Source of the DNA: Arabidopsis thaliana
Taxonomy: Eukaryota; Streptophyta; Magnoliopsida; Brassicales; Brassicaceae
Length of the DNA: 64,000 bases
Assembly (NCBI RefSeq): GCF_000001735.4
Contig: NC_003070.9
Coordinates: 12,022,001-12,086,000, forward strand
Reading direction: 5' to 3'
Made by a program: the position numbers and the translations under genes. Positions 11,960 to 23,879 of this stretch are shown one piece after another. Under the pieces are notes generated by a model that saw only the letters and a program-made list of their open reading frames with translations, was not told the origin of the DNA and searched no databases. Numbering within the stretch: position 1 is the stretch's first letter; the number at the start of each line of letters is the position of its first letter.

Positions 11960-14220
11960 AACTTGTTCTAGATTTCATTTTCTTTACCTCTTCTTTTGAG
12001 AATATGAATATTTTCTTCGTCATATTACAAAACTCACTGCATGAACAAAACCCTCAACATCAAATATTTTTTTCAATTCCTTAACACATTTTTAATATAT
12101 AGAAAACTAAAGGAAACATAAAGTCATGTATCATCTCAACAAGCATTATATCTCATGCATTGGTTTTAAAGGTCATTTCTCATTGATTGTGGATTCGTAA
12201 CTTGCTTTTAAGATCAAAATTTTTCTCTAGTTCCACTTTCAATTGATCATATCCATGTAAAGCATTTAAATCCACAATTTTTCTTATGGCTACATCGTAT
12301 CTGAAGATGTTTAGTGACACCATATAAAGATCATGTGAGCCGAGTAGAGTCATCAAAGCTTTACACAAATATCTTTCTAATATATTTTTGATGTCTTAAT
12401 ATATTGAGGCACAACAAATGTTTGTTCAAGTGCACTAGTTTCACATAATTACAAAAAGGGATGTCGTAGATAAATAGTACAAAAATGATTATTTTATTCT
12501 TACCTTAGTACGACTTATTGTAAAATTGAATTGTGTAATTTGGACCTCTTTTAGTGATGTATGAGTTTTGAATATGTTCAATCATTTTATTTTAAGAGAG
12601 TTTAGAAACTTCAGATTTTTTATTTGATCCAATTAAACCCATGGGGTCTTTGATCTTTAAGGTTGTGGCGAGATCAACTTTAAACAATATGTAAATTAGT
12701 ATTTTCTTTATTGGTTGAACTATTTATTCGTTGTTATTGTTTTGTTTCGATATGGCTGGGATTGAGCCACTCATTATCCAACCATAAAGAGACTTGCCTT
12801 ACAATGACTAAACTAATGAACACTAAAGAGAGAATCAAGCTCAGTTGTCTAATTTCTTGCCATGTCTGAAAATTCGATGATATTGAATATAAATATAGGA
12901 AATAGCAGGAATGAGAAATGCATTCACAAAAACATTTTAGCTTATCGAAAAAATGATAATAAAAATGTTACATTTTACTTATATCATTAAGATGACGAGA
13001 ACATTTTTTATTGAGGAAAGTTGACTGAGAAATAATTGATGAAAGCATTAAATGCTCGATATTCCATGTTGAAACCTTATCAGGTAAAAATGAAGGACCT
13101 GACAAAGTTTCACCATGGGACATCGAGCATTTAATCCCTTCATCAAATTTCCTGTCAACTTTGCTCAAGAAAAAACGTTTTTTTGTCGATTTAGTGAAAT
13201 TAGTAAAATGCAAAATTCTTAAAATCATTTGTTTCATTAGTTAAAACTTCTTTGTAAGTACCTTTTACATTCCATCTATTTTCTTATTTATGTTCTAAAT
13301 CACTGAATCTTTGGACATGCCAAGAAATTAAACAACCAAACATGTATTCTCCCATTAGTATTCTTCGGTACAGTTAAATATTCCAAGTGTCATTCTTGTC
13401 GGCTAATGAGTTACTCAATCTCAACCATGAACACAAAAACTATAACAACAGCCAAATGGTTCAACCAATGAAAGAAAAATTAGTTGCATATTATTTGGAG
13501 TTGATATGACAACACTTCAACTCACAAATATCCAATGACTCTAATTGAATCAAACCAAAAATCTGAAATTTCTAAACTTTCTCAAAGTAAAATGCTTGAC
13601 CATAAATCAAAACTCTAACATCACTAAAAGAGGTCCCAATGACATAATTCAGATTTAGTGGAAGTCATACTAAGGCAAACATAAAATCACCGTTTCGTAC
13701 TATTTATCTATGACATCTCTTATATATGCATGTGAAATAAGTGTATTTAAACAAGCATTCGTTGTACTTCATATTTTTAAGAATCAAATATATTTATAGA
13801 AAGAAATTTACGTAAAGCTTTGATGACTCTACTCAGCTCACATGATCTTTATGTGGTATTACTGAACATGTCTAGATGCCATGTGTAGCCATGGGTAAAC
13901 TATAGATTTAAATGCTTTACATGGATATGATGAACAGTTGAGAGTGGAACAAGAGGAACTCTTTGATCTCAAAGGTGAATTACAAATCCTACAATCAATA
14001 TAAAATTGTCTTTAAAGACAATGAAGGAGATATGATGCTTGTTGGGGTGATCCATGGTTTTGTAATTCCTTTATCTTTCTATATATTGAAAATATGTTAA
14101 GACATTAAAAGAAATTATTTGAAGTTGAGGGCTGTGTTCATGTAGTTAATTTTGCAACATGGCGAATAAAATAGTCATATGACCAAGAGAGGAAGTCTAG
14201 AAAATGAAATTCGAAAACTC
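11960..14220. repeat. 2.26-kb long inverted repeat (near-palindrome)
   Basis: Two arms of about 1.12 kb (11960-13084 and 13098-14220) are reverse complements with a loop of only about 13 bp. Checks along the arms all give a centre near 13088-13091: CAGG 13081 with CCTG 13098; AAATGCTCGAT ending 13060 with ATCGAGCATTT from 13122; GATCATGTGAGC at 12329 with GCTCACATGATC at 13836; CATG at 12125 with CATG at 14053; TCTAGATTTCATTTTCT near 11970 with its complement near 14200. A 36-bp stretch around 12329 has only one mismatch; other stretches are nearer 75-80% by eye. Arms keep short degenerate open stretches but no recognisable protein domain. A transcript through it would fold into a very long hairpin. 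Confidence 0.88.
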
Positions 14221-14955
14221 GGAGACAGAGATTAGAAAGCAACATGCCACATGCAAGATCATGGTGTGTCAAACACACTACGACTAATAATACGAGGAGA
14301 TTACAAATAGTCACTATCAAGAGATCATGTGACATTGAAATGAATTCATTAGTCTCAATGGTCGCTGACACGAACCATGAAAAGTAGTTAAGAGTCTGCA
14401 ACAGTTTCTCACTGTACGAGTAGGAATCCATGGATAGCTCGGTAAAAGAGTTGTCTCCATAACATAGGAGGGTGGTGAAAGTTTCTCTAAGTAGTAGCAT
14501 TGTTGTAACAACAATTTCTTGTATCAAAAGTGAATAGGATTATTTTGACCCTCAAGGTCAGGTCAGATAGGTATCGTTATGTTGTGTTAAGTTGAAGCTT
14601 GGACTCCCTCGGGAAGATGATTTGAGGGAGTTGGATCTGTAACTGAGAAGAGGAGGCAACTAAAGACATGGTTAACTTGGGATCACAAAAGGTACAAGCT
14701 AGAATATAAACATTTAAGCCGATAATAATGGTCTCATCCTAAAAGAAGGGAGCTTGGGGCAGTTGAACTGATATCCTTTGTGCTAAAAAGTTCTTCAGAC
14801 AAAAGCCGAGATGAGCTTGCGAATAGGAATCGAGATAAGAAAGTACAATACCAAACTAGACTAAATGATTCAACGCTATAATGATGTCATAAGTCAATCA
14901 ACACAAAGAATAAAAAAATCCAATAAAATAATTGAGAATACAAAGGAAATAAATT
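14221..14955. other. Unclassified sequence beside the inverted repeat
   Basis: Minus-strand ORF 14138-14527 and plus-strand fragments such as SRDELANRNRDKKVQYQTRLND near 14805-14870 hint at decayed coding sequence, perhaps part of a transposon. No domain was recognised. Confidence 0.3.
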
Positions 14956-15815
14956 GGAGATGTGCAAAGTAATTGTAGAGAGTGATAGGGCACATAAAAA
15001 GGAGAAAGCTTTCTTGGAGGAACATAAGGGCCATAGTTCTACAGATGAGAACGTGGGTCAAGGTCATTAAGGATCATCTCTAGAGAGTTAGGGTTTTGCC
15101 CAGCCAACTAGTGATCTACTCATTACAAAACTGGGCCAAAACATTAATAATGGGCCACAACTGGAGAACATGCCCACTCACTAAAACCCTAGCTTCTTTT
15201 TGCAAGTTTGAATGGTGTCGTTTTTTGGTGATTGCACTGTAGCAAATCAAAGGTAATAGATGGGTTCATCCACGCTGGAAAGGAAGGCAGTTTTGGGGGT
15301 TTTAAACCCTCAGAAAGAGGGGCGAAGGAGATGAAAATAAGTATCCATAATAAGACGGCTTCATGCACCGTTAATGACTCCATCAGACATGGTGCAAATG
15401 ACAGTCCAAGAGTAAAGATTCCTGCCATCAACAAAGTCCGGTGGCAAAGAGTAAAGATGTGCAAAGTAACTAGATAGAGTGACGGGGGACAAACAAAAGA
15501 GAACGCTTTCTCGTATGAAAGGGACATAGTTCTACACATGAGAACGTGGGTTAAGCTCATTAAGGATCATCTCTAGAGAGATTAGGATTTTGTCAAACCA
15601 ACTATTGATCTACTCATTACACAACTGGGCCACAACTGGGAAACATGCACACTCGCTAAAATCCTAGCTTCTTTTTGCAAGTGTGAATGGTGGTCGTTGC
15701 TTGGCTGTTACACTGTAGCAAATCAAAGGTCATATAAGGGTTCATCGATGCTGGAAAGGAAGGCAGTTTTGGGGTTTTTCAACCCTCCGAAAGAGGGATG
15801 AAAATTAGGACCAAA
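14956..15815. repeat. Tandem duplication, about 0.5-kb period
   Basis: Copy 1 runs about 14956-15335 and copy 2 about 15453-15812. Shared landmarks are GATGTGCAAAGTAA (14959 and 15456), TAAGGATCATCTCTAGAGAG, ACTGGGCCA, CCTAGCTTCTTTTTGCAAG, CACTGTAGCAAATCAAAGGT and GGAAAGGAAGGCAGTTTTGGGG. The offset is about 497 bp. Copy 1 has an extra ~20-bp AAAACATTAATAATGGGCC segment. Read on the minus strand each copy contains a telobox-like CTAGGGTTTT and GGCCCA, so it may be a duplicated promoter or leader. No intact gene follows on either side. Confidence 0.85.
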
Positions 15816-15989
15816 ACGAGACTAAAGTGGTAATACGATTACAAAAGTTGCGAGCAAGAAGAGAAAAATTCCGATGCTGGCGAGTCAAAGCTTCATCGAC
15901 ATCGGAAATCAAGGCTAGGGTATCATTCTCAATATAAGAGCATGGGAGCGATTTCTATTTTTTCCTAAAACCTCAATTATAATCTTAAA

Positions 15990-16266
15990 TTTGTTGTTAC
16001 TTGAACAAAAATTAGAGATAAATTACTATCTTTTAATGACCAAATTTGTTATTTCGTTGGGATGTTTTACTAATTGATTATTACCGATTATGATGAATAA
16101 ACGATAAACTTAACTATTTGAAAATGATATGTCATATTTACCTGGAATGTAGATTTACTTAAATCAATCTACGACAAATTAATTTTTGTTGCTATATTGA
16201 TGTAAACCCTATTTACAACGAATTAACAACAAAGTGGATCGCTATTATAAATGTGTTTCTTGTAGC
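15990..16266. mobile_element. Possible CACTA (En/Spm) terminal remnant
   Basis: The stretch ends in GTTTCTTGTAGC at about 16255-16266, close to the CACTA terminus TTTCTTGTAGTG, and contains ACGACAAATTAA/ACAACGAATTAA words common in CACTA subterminal regions. No second end or transposase seen. Confidence 0.3.
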
Positions 16267-18780
16267 TTAAAATAATTCAATCCAAATTTTGAAGCAAAGT
16301 TTTATTTAAAAACTGACCGATATTTGTCAGCAACGACGATATAAGCATTGTAAGAGAACCACGTAGGTTGATTGTTCAATGCATTATCCAATATCGTCTT
16401 TGCCTCATATTTCTCCACATCGATTGTTTTTGCTCTTATAGTTTCCTTTTTGATGTTTTCCGCTCTAGATCTGTCAATTTGCATTCATTATTCGCTCTTA
16501 GTTATACTCTACAAGGTATAAAAATATTGATGAAGAAACATATTAAACAATACTATAACACATCAAAAACTGATTAACGAATTTCCAAATATTACCTTAA
16601 ACTCTTGAACTGAAACAAAGTTTGAAAAAGTTTTTATCCAAATCAAAAACGTCAACCATTTATCCCCTAATCTGATAACAATTTAAAATTTTCAAAAAAG
16701 ATATTTTGAATAGAGGATATCAAAAAATTTCTATGAAGAAAATAATTTCAAATCAACATAAATAAATATTTGAACAGATGGATTGAAAGCAAAAGCTCGT
16801 TAAGATCCAAAGATATTGTTCCTCTAAATTACATGCTTGCATAAGAAATAATCCATCAAAAGTTAAAGAAATACATGGCAGATCTAAAAAATTGTAGTAA
16901 TATATTGGACACAAAAAGTTGTTGCAAAAAGTGATCTAAAGAGATTTTAGGCACAAAAACTCATTAGATATTAAAAAAATAATAACTTGATGTACAAAAT
17001 TTGTTGAAATACAAGAAGCTTGAAAAATTACGAAACAAAATCGGATTTTAAAAGTAATTTCATTTACAATCTAAAAAATTGATGCTTTCAAAATTGAATA
17101 TAGTTGTGAACAAAAAGAATTGAAGATACATAAAGGTGAAAAAAGCAATACTGATTATACCAATTCATGCAACAAAACAAGGATTAATTGATTAGATGGT
17201 TTCGCTCCAAAATTCGTTAAAAACGAATCTCCAACAGACAGTTTGCCCACGAAAAACCGTTGGAAAACTTATGAAACATTTCAGGAAAAGGTAATTAAAA
17301 TTTTTACAATGAATTAAACATGTTGATCTCTTTCTACTACCCCAAAATATATTATATACTAATAAATTAAAAAATGGTCAAAGTAAAATGATGGCAAGTT
17401 GGCATTAGATACCCTAATATTAATGCAATAAATTAAAAAGTGATCAAAGTAAAATTATCTACTATCCATATTATCTTGGATAATTAATAATATAGATATT
17501 TAGAAGATTTTGGTTGAGATTTAAAATTATTTTTTTTCTATAATTTTTGTTTAATTTATTTGAATCATCATATAATAGAGATTTAATAAAACAAAAATCA
17601 GCATATGTTGTGATTCAAAATTTTAAAAGCGGATATATATTGTTCAATTATAAAGGGAAAAAATGTATGTTCTTACATCGACTAAAATGTTTAGACAATG
17701 GATCAGTGTCATATTATAAGTAAAACCAATTGAATTCAAATCTGAGTGAAAATAAAGCTTAACTTAACAAGCATCCAAAATTAACAAGGATATAATAAAT
17801 TTTAAAATCTTAAAAAGTTGAAAATATATTTATTGATATATTTTGAAAAATATTACAAGACTCAGGTTATATGGTAAAATAGGTTTAATTGACATTAATA
17901 CGGTGTCATAAGATAGATAAATAAATATTTTATTGTTTTGTTAACATTAGCGATATTAAAATATTAGATATGTAGAATTAAGCTGATTCAATTATGATTG
18001 TGTAAGAAAGTATATATTGCTCTTTTTCATAAGCAAACATACTTTGTATCAGGTTTTTATAACCAACCAATCCAATATCAGTTTACACCGTGTAATGAAA
18101 AACTATCTTTTTATCACGAATACTAGTTTCATGTGTACTTTAATATTTGCAGAATTATATATTTTAAATACATTCTTAATTAGCAGTAACATATTTAACT
18201 GAATCTAAATTTGAATATAATTGGAAATTAGAAATAATAATTAATCTAAAGCCTAACTGTAAAAATATACTTCATTAAAATTTGTTCACAAACCAAAACC
18301 AAAGCCTTTAAAAGCGTTATATAAAATGTAATTCATACACTTTACTAAGGAAAACCCAAAAAATATGACGTTTAACCAAACCGAAAATCGCATTAGCCTT
18401 AAACATATTAACCATTTTCAACCAATAAAAATATATAAATAAACAAAAGATTAAAATTTTGATTTTTGAACTGATATGTTTATATGTTTCGGATAGATTG
18501 AATCAATTTGATTATTATCTATATAGAGAGACAAAAAAATGTGTTTACAAAGTCATATAAATATTTTTCGCTTGCACATCATTTTATATAAAAACAATAA
18601 GTGGACGCCTAACTGTTTTTTTTTTTTTTTGCCTGTAATGAAAAATATCAATCATGCAACTTCCTTCTTTTGTCAAAGGATCATGCAACTTCCTTCTTAG
18701 ACCAATTCAAAGTCAATTTAATAGTGACTGTTTTTTTTTTTTGTGAACACAATTTAGTAGTGACTTAATTCATTCTTCTT
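16267..18780. other. AT-rich gene-free region
   Basis: About 2.5 kb of very AT-rich sequence. Words near 17200-17270 (AACGAATCTCCAACAGACAG, CACGAAAAACCGTTGG) resemble CACTA subterminal repeats. A near-perfect 17-bp ATCATGCAACTTCCTTC repeat lies around 18650-18695. No coding sequence recognised. Confidence 0.4.
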
Positions 18781-19430
18781 CGGCACATCCTCTCCGCTAG
18801 GGTTTTCAATTTGTCTCTTTATTTCTTTTATCTCGTCTTCAAACATGAATATGACTACTTGTGTTACTAGAAGAACCCATTAGAAGATTGAATCGTACTT
18901 GAATTTGATTCTTAATGTAACATCGAAGTTTCATGAAATATGGTGGTGCATGTAGAATGATTTGAAAGAACTGATTTGAGTACTTATATCACTAAAATGC
19001 AATTATTTTTTCAGTCAAACAATCAGAGAGAATTTCACAATTAAGCATGCTTAAACTAGAAAAATTTCAAGATAAGTGACCTTTTGCGATGTGATTGTGG
19101 AGACTATGTGAGTGAAGACAAAACACGTGAAAATATAATGTTGTGAATTTGTAGGATCTGTAAAAAAAACATTAAAACATCTCAGAGATAACGAACCAGC
19201 TGTCGGATAAAAATGAGCTGACAAGCGCAGAAAAGACATGGGGTCCATAAAGGATGGCGGTCTGGGCATACACTTGATACCCATAGAAATAACATACATT
19301 TCAATCCAATCCATTTCCCAAGGAAACATCAGAATCATATAACTGATCAAGTTCATAGTCACTTCTTCAAACTCCTATGAATCATTTTTAAACCAGTAAT
19401 TTTTAAATAAATTGTGTTGACTTAAGTTAC
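18781..19430. other. Spacer with an unassigned minus-strand ORF
   Basis: A 103-codon minus-strand ORF at 19051-19362 has no recognised domain and no codon-use or splice support. It could be a gene fragment carried by a repeat. Confidence 0.25.
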
Positions 19431-19439
19431 TTTTCGTCT

Positions 19440-19695
19440 TTTTCTATTAAAAATCAAACCTTGTATATAAATCGCTAATTTCTGTTGACTTTACAATGAA
19501 TAAAACTGAAGCAATATATTTGTCGTTAATCTAAACAGTAATTTAGGATGATTTAAGTTAAAATATTTCTATCACTAATTTACGACGAATGAACGTTGTA
19601 TTTTATATTCCTCCTAAATGCCTTGTAAAATGGACATAAGTTTACGAAAACATTTTGTCGTAAAATGTTGATGGTTAATCTATTTTTTTGAAGTG
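19440..19695. mobile_element. Possible CACTA-like remnant
   Basis: Contains TTTACGACGAATGAACG and TTTGTCGTAAAATG words and ends in TTTTTTTGAAGTG at 19683-19695, reminiscent of a worn CACTA terminus. No partner end was found. Confidence 0.28.
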
Positions 19696-19784
19696 AAATT
19701 AACTTTCTAATGTTACCTAGATTAGTTTTTTAAATCTAAATATTGATTAATTATCTTAAATAACTACATCTAATACAGCGACAT

Positions 19785-20290
19785 GGTAGAAAGGAGTATG
19801 CTTTTCTCATGAAACACTGAAATACTCCTTTTGTGTATGGCTGGCGGTTCATGATAGGCTTGCTACAGGCGCTAAGATACTAAGATGGAACAGGGACGCA
19901 ACAGGGGTCTGCTATTTCTGCAAAAACTGCATTGAATCTAGAGATCATCTCTTCTTCTCTTGCACTTTTACTTTGGTTATCTCGACAGGCTCGCTAGAGG
20001 TTTGTTCAAGCGGGAGTATACAAGTGATTGGTCTCAGCTCATCAATACAGTCTCAGCCCCGCGAAGTAATAGAGTTGAGAGGTTCCTGATGTGATACTTA
20101 TTTCAAGTCATACTCTATACAGTTTGGAGAGAAAGAAACGGAAGGCGTCATGATGAAAAACCAAATTCTGCAGCTATGTATATTCAGTGGATCGATAAGC
20201 AAATACGAAATCAATTATCCATCATTCGAATGATGAAAGACCGACGATGCGATGCTAGCTATCAAGGCTGGCTCCAAAGTCAAGCTTAAT
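19785..20290 (+). mobile_element. LINE 3' fragment with zf-RVT domain
   Basis: Translation gives VWLAVHDRLATGAKILRWNR, then GVCYFCKNCIESRDHLFFSC. This is the zinc-knuckle-like zf-RVT domain (pfam13966-type) at the end of plant L1 ORF2: W-A-x-x-x-R-L-x-T then CxFC and HLFFSC. A following stretch FGEKETEG and IDKQIRNQ corresponds to the usual IWRERN...IDK end, with frame changes between. No poly(A) tail on the plus strand. Inactive. Confidence 0.8.
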
Positions 20291-21665
20291 AACAATACAT
20301 CTCAAATAAATTTTTTTTTTAATTTTTTCTATCAAATTCATGAAGAATTAATCGTAAAAACGTTATTTTTTCTTTGAATTTAATTTAACATTATTTAAAG
20401 AAAAAAAATAATTATCTAAAATAACAGTTGACTATCCAAATAAACATTTAATTGACTTTAAGATATACAATTAATAAAAAGCTAATTGTCGGTCATCAAC
20501 CTCCTTTTTGAGATAATTATCTTTTTATTAATTGGTATTCAACACTGAAATATTTGTTTTTTTTTGGAAAAAACTTGAACATGTTTCATAGTGCATTGCT
20601 TCAGTTGATCCTATAAACTATGAATCATGTTATTTTCTCGGAAATTATATGTTCTTATTTGCTTATGAATAATTTGGTCTACAACTTTCTTAGTACTGAG
20701 AAAATAAAAAAGCTAATTTAGAATTACACAAAAGAAAAAGATTTTTTTTTGACCCAGCACAAAAGTGTGAAATGAACTACACGTTTTGCCCACATAACCT
20801 TATCAATAGTTGCATCTTGCAAGTGGATCTTCGTTGAATGTCAATTAATTGGTTTTGTTGAATGCATAATTAGGTTTTCTGATATGAACCAACAAGATTA
20901 TTTGTTAGATTATTCGACTGATTACTTTCTAAGCCATTCTGTTTTTCAGTTTTTGTTGTCGGTATTTTATAATCGACTATAATTGGATAGGATAATTTGG
21001 GTTATTTGATTTTATTTAATCAAGATATATTCAATTTTAGTTTTTTATTCTTAATTTCAAAATTATGTGGCTAGGATCATGCAGCTCCCATAATCGAGAC
21101 CAGGAATTAATAAATTATCCCTTCCAACAAGATACCAAACTCGTGTCCGCATAGGTGCAAAGAAAACAAATGTTGGCCTATGATAAGATATATGACTTTT
21201 ACAAAAACATGTAACTATATCTTCCAAAAAATGAACTTTATTTCAGCATTAAAACACACAAAATCATATTTTGAAGAAGATTCAAAATCTCAAATCACGA
21301 TTTTAAGAGTTCATTTCCGAGATTTCTTGATAATATATGTAGCATGCCATTGACCACGAATAGATACTTTGTTTCTTTGTTATGACTCTCCAATTTGGCA
21401 TAGGTCGAAAGAGAAAATTCATCCACCTTAGGGTAAGATTTATTGATCAGTTTAATGATTTATGCATATTGGCGTAAAATTCATGTATCTTTATAGTTTA
21501 GTTTGTAACTTATACAAAAATATCAACAATACATGAATTTATTAATTACGTATATTATGTATCAATTACTCAAATTCATGTACTTTCGTTACGTTTCTTC
21601 TAGACAACTCAATTGGATTGATTTTAAGTTTCTTACGAAATAGTAAGATTCAGTTAAACAAAAAT
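20291..21665. other. AT-rich spacer
   Basis: About 1.4 kb without recognisable genes or repeats. Confidence 0.4.
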
Positions 21666-22599
21666 AAAAGTGTAGATGGGAATACTCGTCGGGTCATTGA
21701 CATGGGAATACCGTTGGTAGCCACTCTGGCAACAGTCTTGCAAACGCATCGAAGTCGTCGACACCGAGCTGAACTTTACAACAAAATAGAAGCAGAAATT
21801 CAGAGATTACAACAACAAGTACAAGAAGCGGGTAAAGATGTATCACTTTGGAGATCTTAGGGAAATGATTTCAGAAACCAGTTTATAACTAAAGTCACCT
21901 GGAATAATGTTAGATTGCCTCAACCACAGAGAAGCTGGTACAAGGGCGTTTGGTTCCCCTACTCCACGCCCAAGTACTCCTTCATTTTGTGGCTCGCAAT
22001 ACACAACAGACTTTCAACCGGAGATCGCATCAAAACATGGAACTCCGGTCAACAAGTCGCATGCAATTTCTGCAACGATGCCGAGGAAACAAGGAATCAT
22101 CTCTTTTTTTCCTGCAGGTATTCCTCTGAGGTTTGGGAAAATTTGGCTCAACGCCTCCTCTCCACTGACTACTCGAGTCACTGGAATCATCTAATTGCCA
22201 AAGAATCTGCTCTTCCTGTTCCGGTATGTCTTTCAAGCTTCCATCTCCCATATTTGGTGAGAGAGAAATGCAAGACGTCATGGGGAACTCAGCTTACCAT
22301 CAAACAGGCTCATCAAGCTCATTGATAAGACTGTCCGCAATAGAATCAGTTCAATACGAGACACCGGAAACCATAGCTACAACACATGCCTGCAGTTATG
22401 GTTCTCCACACGGCCACGCTCATCTCTGCAACTTCTCTAAAGTCTCCTCTGTTTTTGTACCTTCTGCTTTTGCAATTTCAGCTTTTGTATCCTCTGTTTT
22501 TCTTTTAAAACACTCAACACACGGTTGCATTCATTGTACAAAGGATTTTGATTGAAGAAAATTTTACATTCTTTCAAAAAAAAAAAAAAAAGTGTAGAT
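21666..22599 (+). mobile_element. 5'-truncated L1 LINE with poly(A) and perfect TSD
   Basis: AAAAGTGTAGAT occurs at 21666-21677 and again at 22588-22599, directly after an A run starting at 22576; some A bases are shared between tail and duplication. This is the footprint of target-primed reverse transcription. The body (21678-22587, about 0.9 kb) encodes the end of ORF2: ELYNKIEAEIQRLQQ, then WYKGVWFPYSTPKYSF, WLAIHNRLSTGDRIKTW, CNFCNDAEETRNHLFFSC, with a frame change and an added stop in the 3' part. The 5' end is cut far inside ORF2. It lies about 270 bp upstream of the GH17 start codon, in the same orientation. Confidence 0.92.
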
Positions 22600-22871
22600 A
22601 AATATAACCTAGTGAAAAAAGAAAAAAACAAATTTGTAAATACATCGACGGCTAAGATTACACATAGAACCAAAATAAAAGAATTTTACTATTATATTGA
22701 TAGAATAATACTGGAAATAGATCTCAGATATGTAGCTATATAAATATATACACACATTTGCAACCTATATTTTGCAACGTAACAAAACAAATAAAGAAAC
22801 AAAATTTTGTTCCTTCCTCTTCTACAAGCAAGTACGATCTTTTGCTATATTTTGCAGACAAAAGTTTCATC
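22600..22871 (+). promoter_or_regulatory. GH17 gene promoter and leader
   Basis: A TATATAAATATATAC motif at about 22736-22750 lies some 125 bp before the ATG, in a good position for a TATA box. It is downstream of the LINE insertion, so the LINE separates this core from any older upstream elements. Confidence 0.5.
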
Positions 22872-23879
22872 ATGGTCTATTCCTCTAAGAAGCTGTTCTT
22901 GTTCTTCCTCTCGTGCATTATGCTGACTTTCAACTATAACACTAGTGGCTTCGTAGCCGCAGCAAATAGCATAGGCTTGAACTACGGCCTCCTCGGAGAT
23001 AACTTCCCAACTCCATCCAATGTTCTCAACCTTTACAAGTCCATAGGCATTACAAAAATCCGAATCTTCGACCCAAAAACAGAGGTTCTTAACGCCTTAC
23101 GCGGCCACCGTAATATTGAAGTCACTGTTGGCGTGAGGGACCAGGACTTGGGTGCTCTTTCAGCTAACGAAGAAGCTGTTAAGGGCTGGTTTGCAACCAA
23201 CATCGAGCCTTACTTAGCCGATGTCAACATTGCGTTCATTACTGTTGGTAATGAAGTCATCCCCGGACCAATCGGTCCTCAAGTGCTTCCGGTCATGCAG
23301 TCTCTTACCATCCTCGTCAAGTCGATGAACCTTCCCATCTCGATAAGCACCGTGGTGGCTATGTCGAATCTTGAGCAATCATACCCACCTTCTGCTGGAG
23401 AGTTCACGTCTCAAGCGCGAGAACAACTTGTCCCCGTGCTGAAACTATTGTCTCAAACAAGTACGCCTATTCTCGTCAATATTTACCCTTACTTTCCTTA
23501 CGCATCCGACCCAACGAACATCCCTCTAGACTATGCTACCTTCAACACTAAGGCCACCGTCGTCCAAGATGGACCATTGGGCTATTCAAACATGTTTGAT
23601 GCAATCTTTGACGCATTCGTGTGGGCAATGGAGAAGGAAGGCGTGAAAGATTTACCCATGGTGGTGTCCGAGACCGGATGGCCATCTGCCGGAAATGGGA
23701 ACTTAACCACACCGGATATCGCGGGTACTTACAACAGAAATTTCGTGAAACATATAGTAAGCGGGAAGGGAACGCCTAAGCGACCCAACAATGGAATGGA
23801 TGGGTTTTTATTTGCAACGTTCAACGAAAATCAAAAGCCGGCCGGGACTGATATGAAGCCCATCTATAAGCTATTTTAA
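22872..23879 (+). CDS. Glycoside hydrolase family 17, beta-1,3-glucanase-like
   Basis: Predicted secreted endo-beta-1,3-glucanase (GH17), acting on callose or fungal wall glucans. Single exon, 335 residues from ATG 22872; an upstream in-frame extension to 22758 precedes the signal peptide and was rejected. Residues 1-30 form a signal peptide (KKLFLFFLSC...GFVAA), followed by IGLNYGLLGDNFPTP. The acid/base Glu is in ITVGNEV (E128) and the nucleophile in VVSETGWPS (E267). No CBM43/X8 domain or GPI tail. The C-terminus is odd: after ATFNENQKPAGT it jumps to DMKPIYKLF, apparently lacking the ExxFGLF/Y segment normal in GH17. An in-frame loss of about 9-10 residues is likely. Whether the enzyme is active is open. 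Probably At1g33220 by position. Confidence 0.92.
   Translation: MVYSSKKLFLFFLSCIMLTFNYNTSGFVAAANSIGLNYGLLGDNFPTPSNVLNLYKSIGITKIRIFDPKTEVLNALRGHRNIEVTVGVRDQDLGALSANEEAVKGWFATNIEPYLADVNIAFITVGNEVIPGPIGPQVLPVMQSLTILVKSMNLPISISTVVAMSNLEQSYPPSAGEFTSQAREQLVPVLKLLSQTSTPILVNIYPYFPYASDPTNIPLDYATFNTKATVVQDGPLGYSNMFDAIFDAFVWAMEKEGVKDLPMVVSETGWPSAGNGNLTTPDIAGTYNRNFVKHIVSGKGTPKRPNNGMDGFLFATFNENQKPAGTDMKPIYKLF

Noticed and set aside
15189-15560. 123-codon minus-strand ORF
   Set aside because: It lies across the tandem duplication and is not preserved in the second copy, so it is probably chance.
19051-19362. 103-codon minus-strand ORF
   Set aside because: No recognised domain and no splice or promoter context; kept only as a note in the spacer entry.
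22758-22871. 38-codon N-terminal extension of the GH17 protein
   Set aside because: It would bury the signal peptide and lies beyond the TATA candidate; ATG 22872 gives the normal secreted start.
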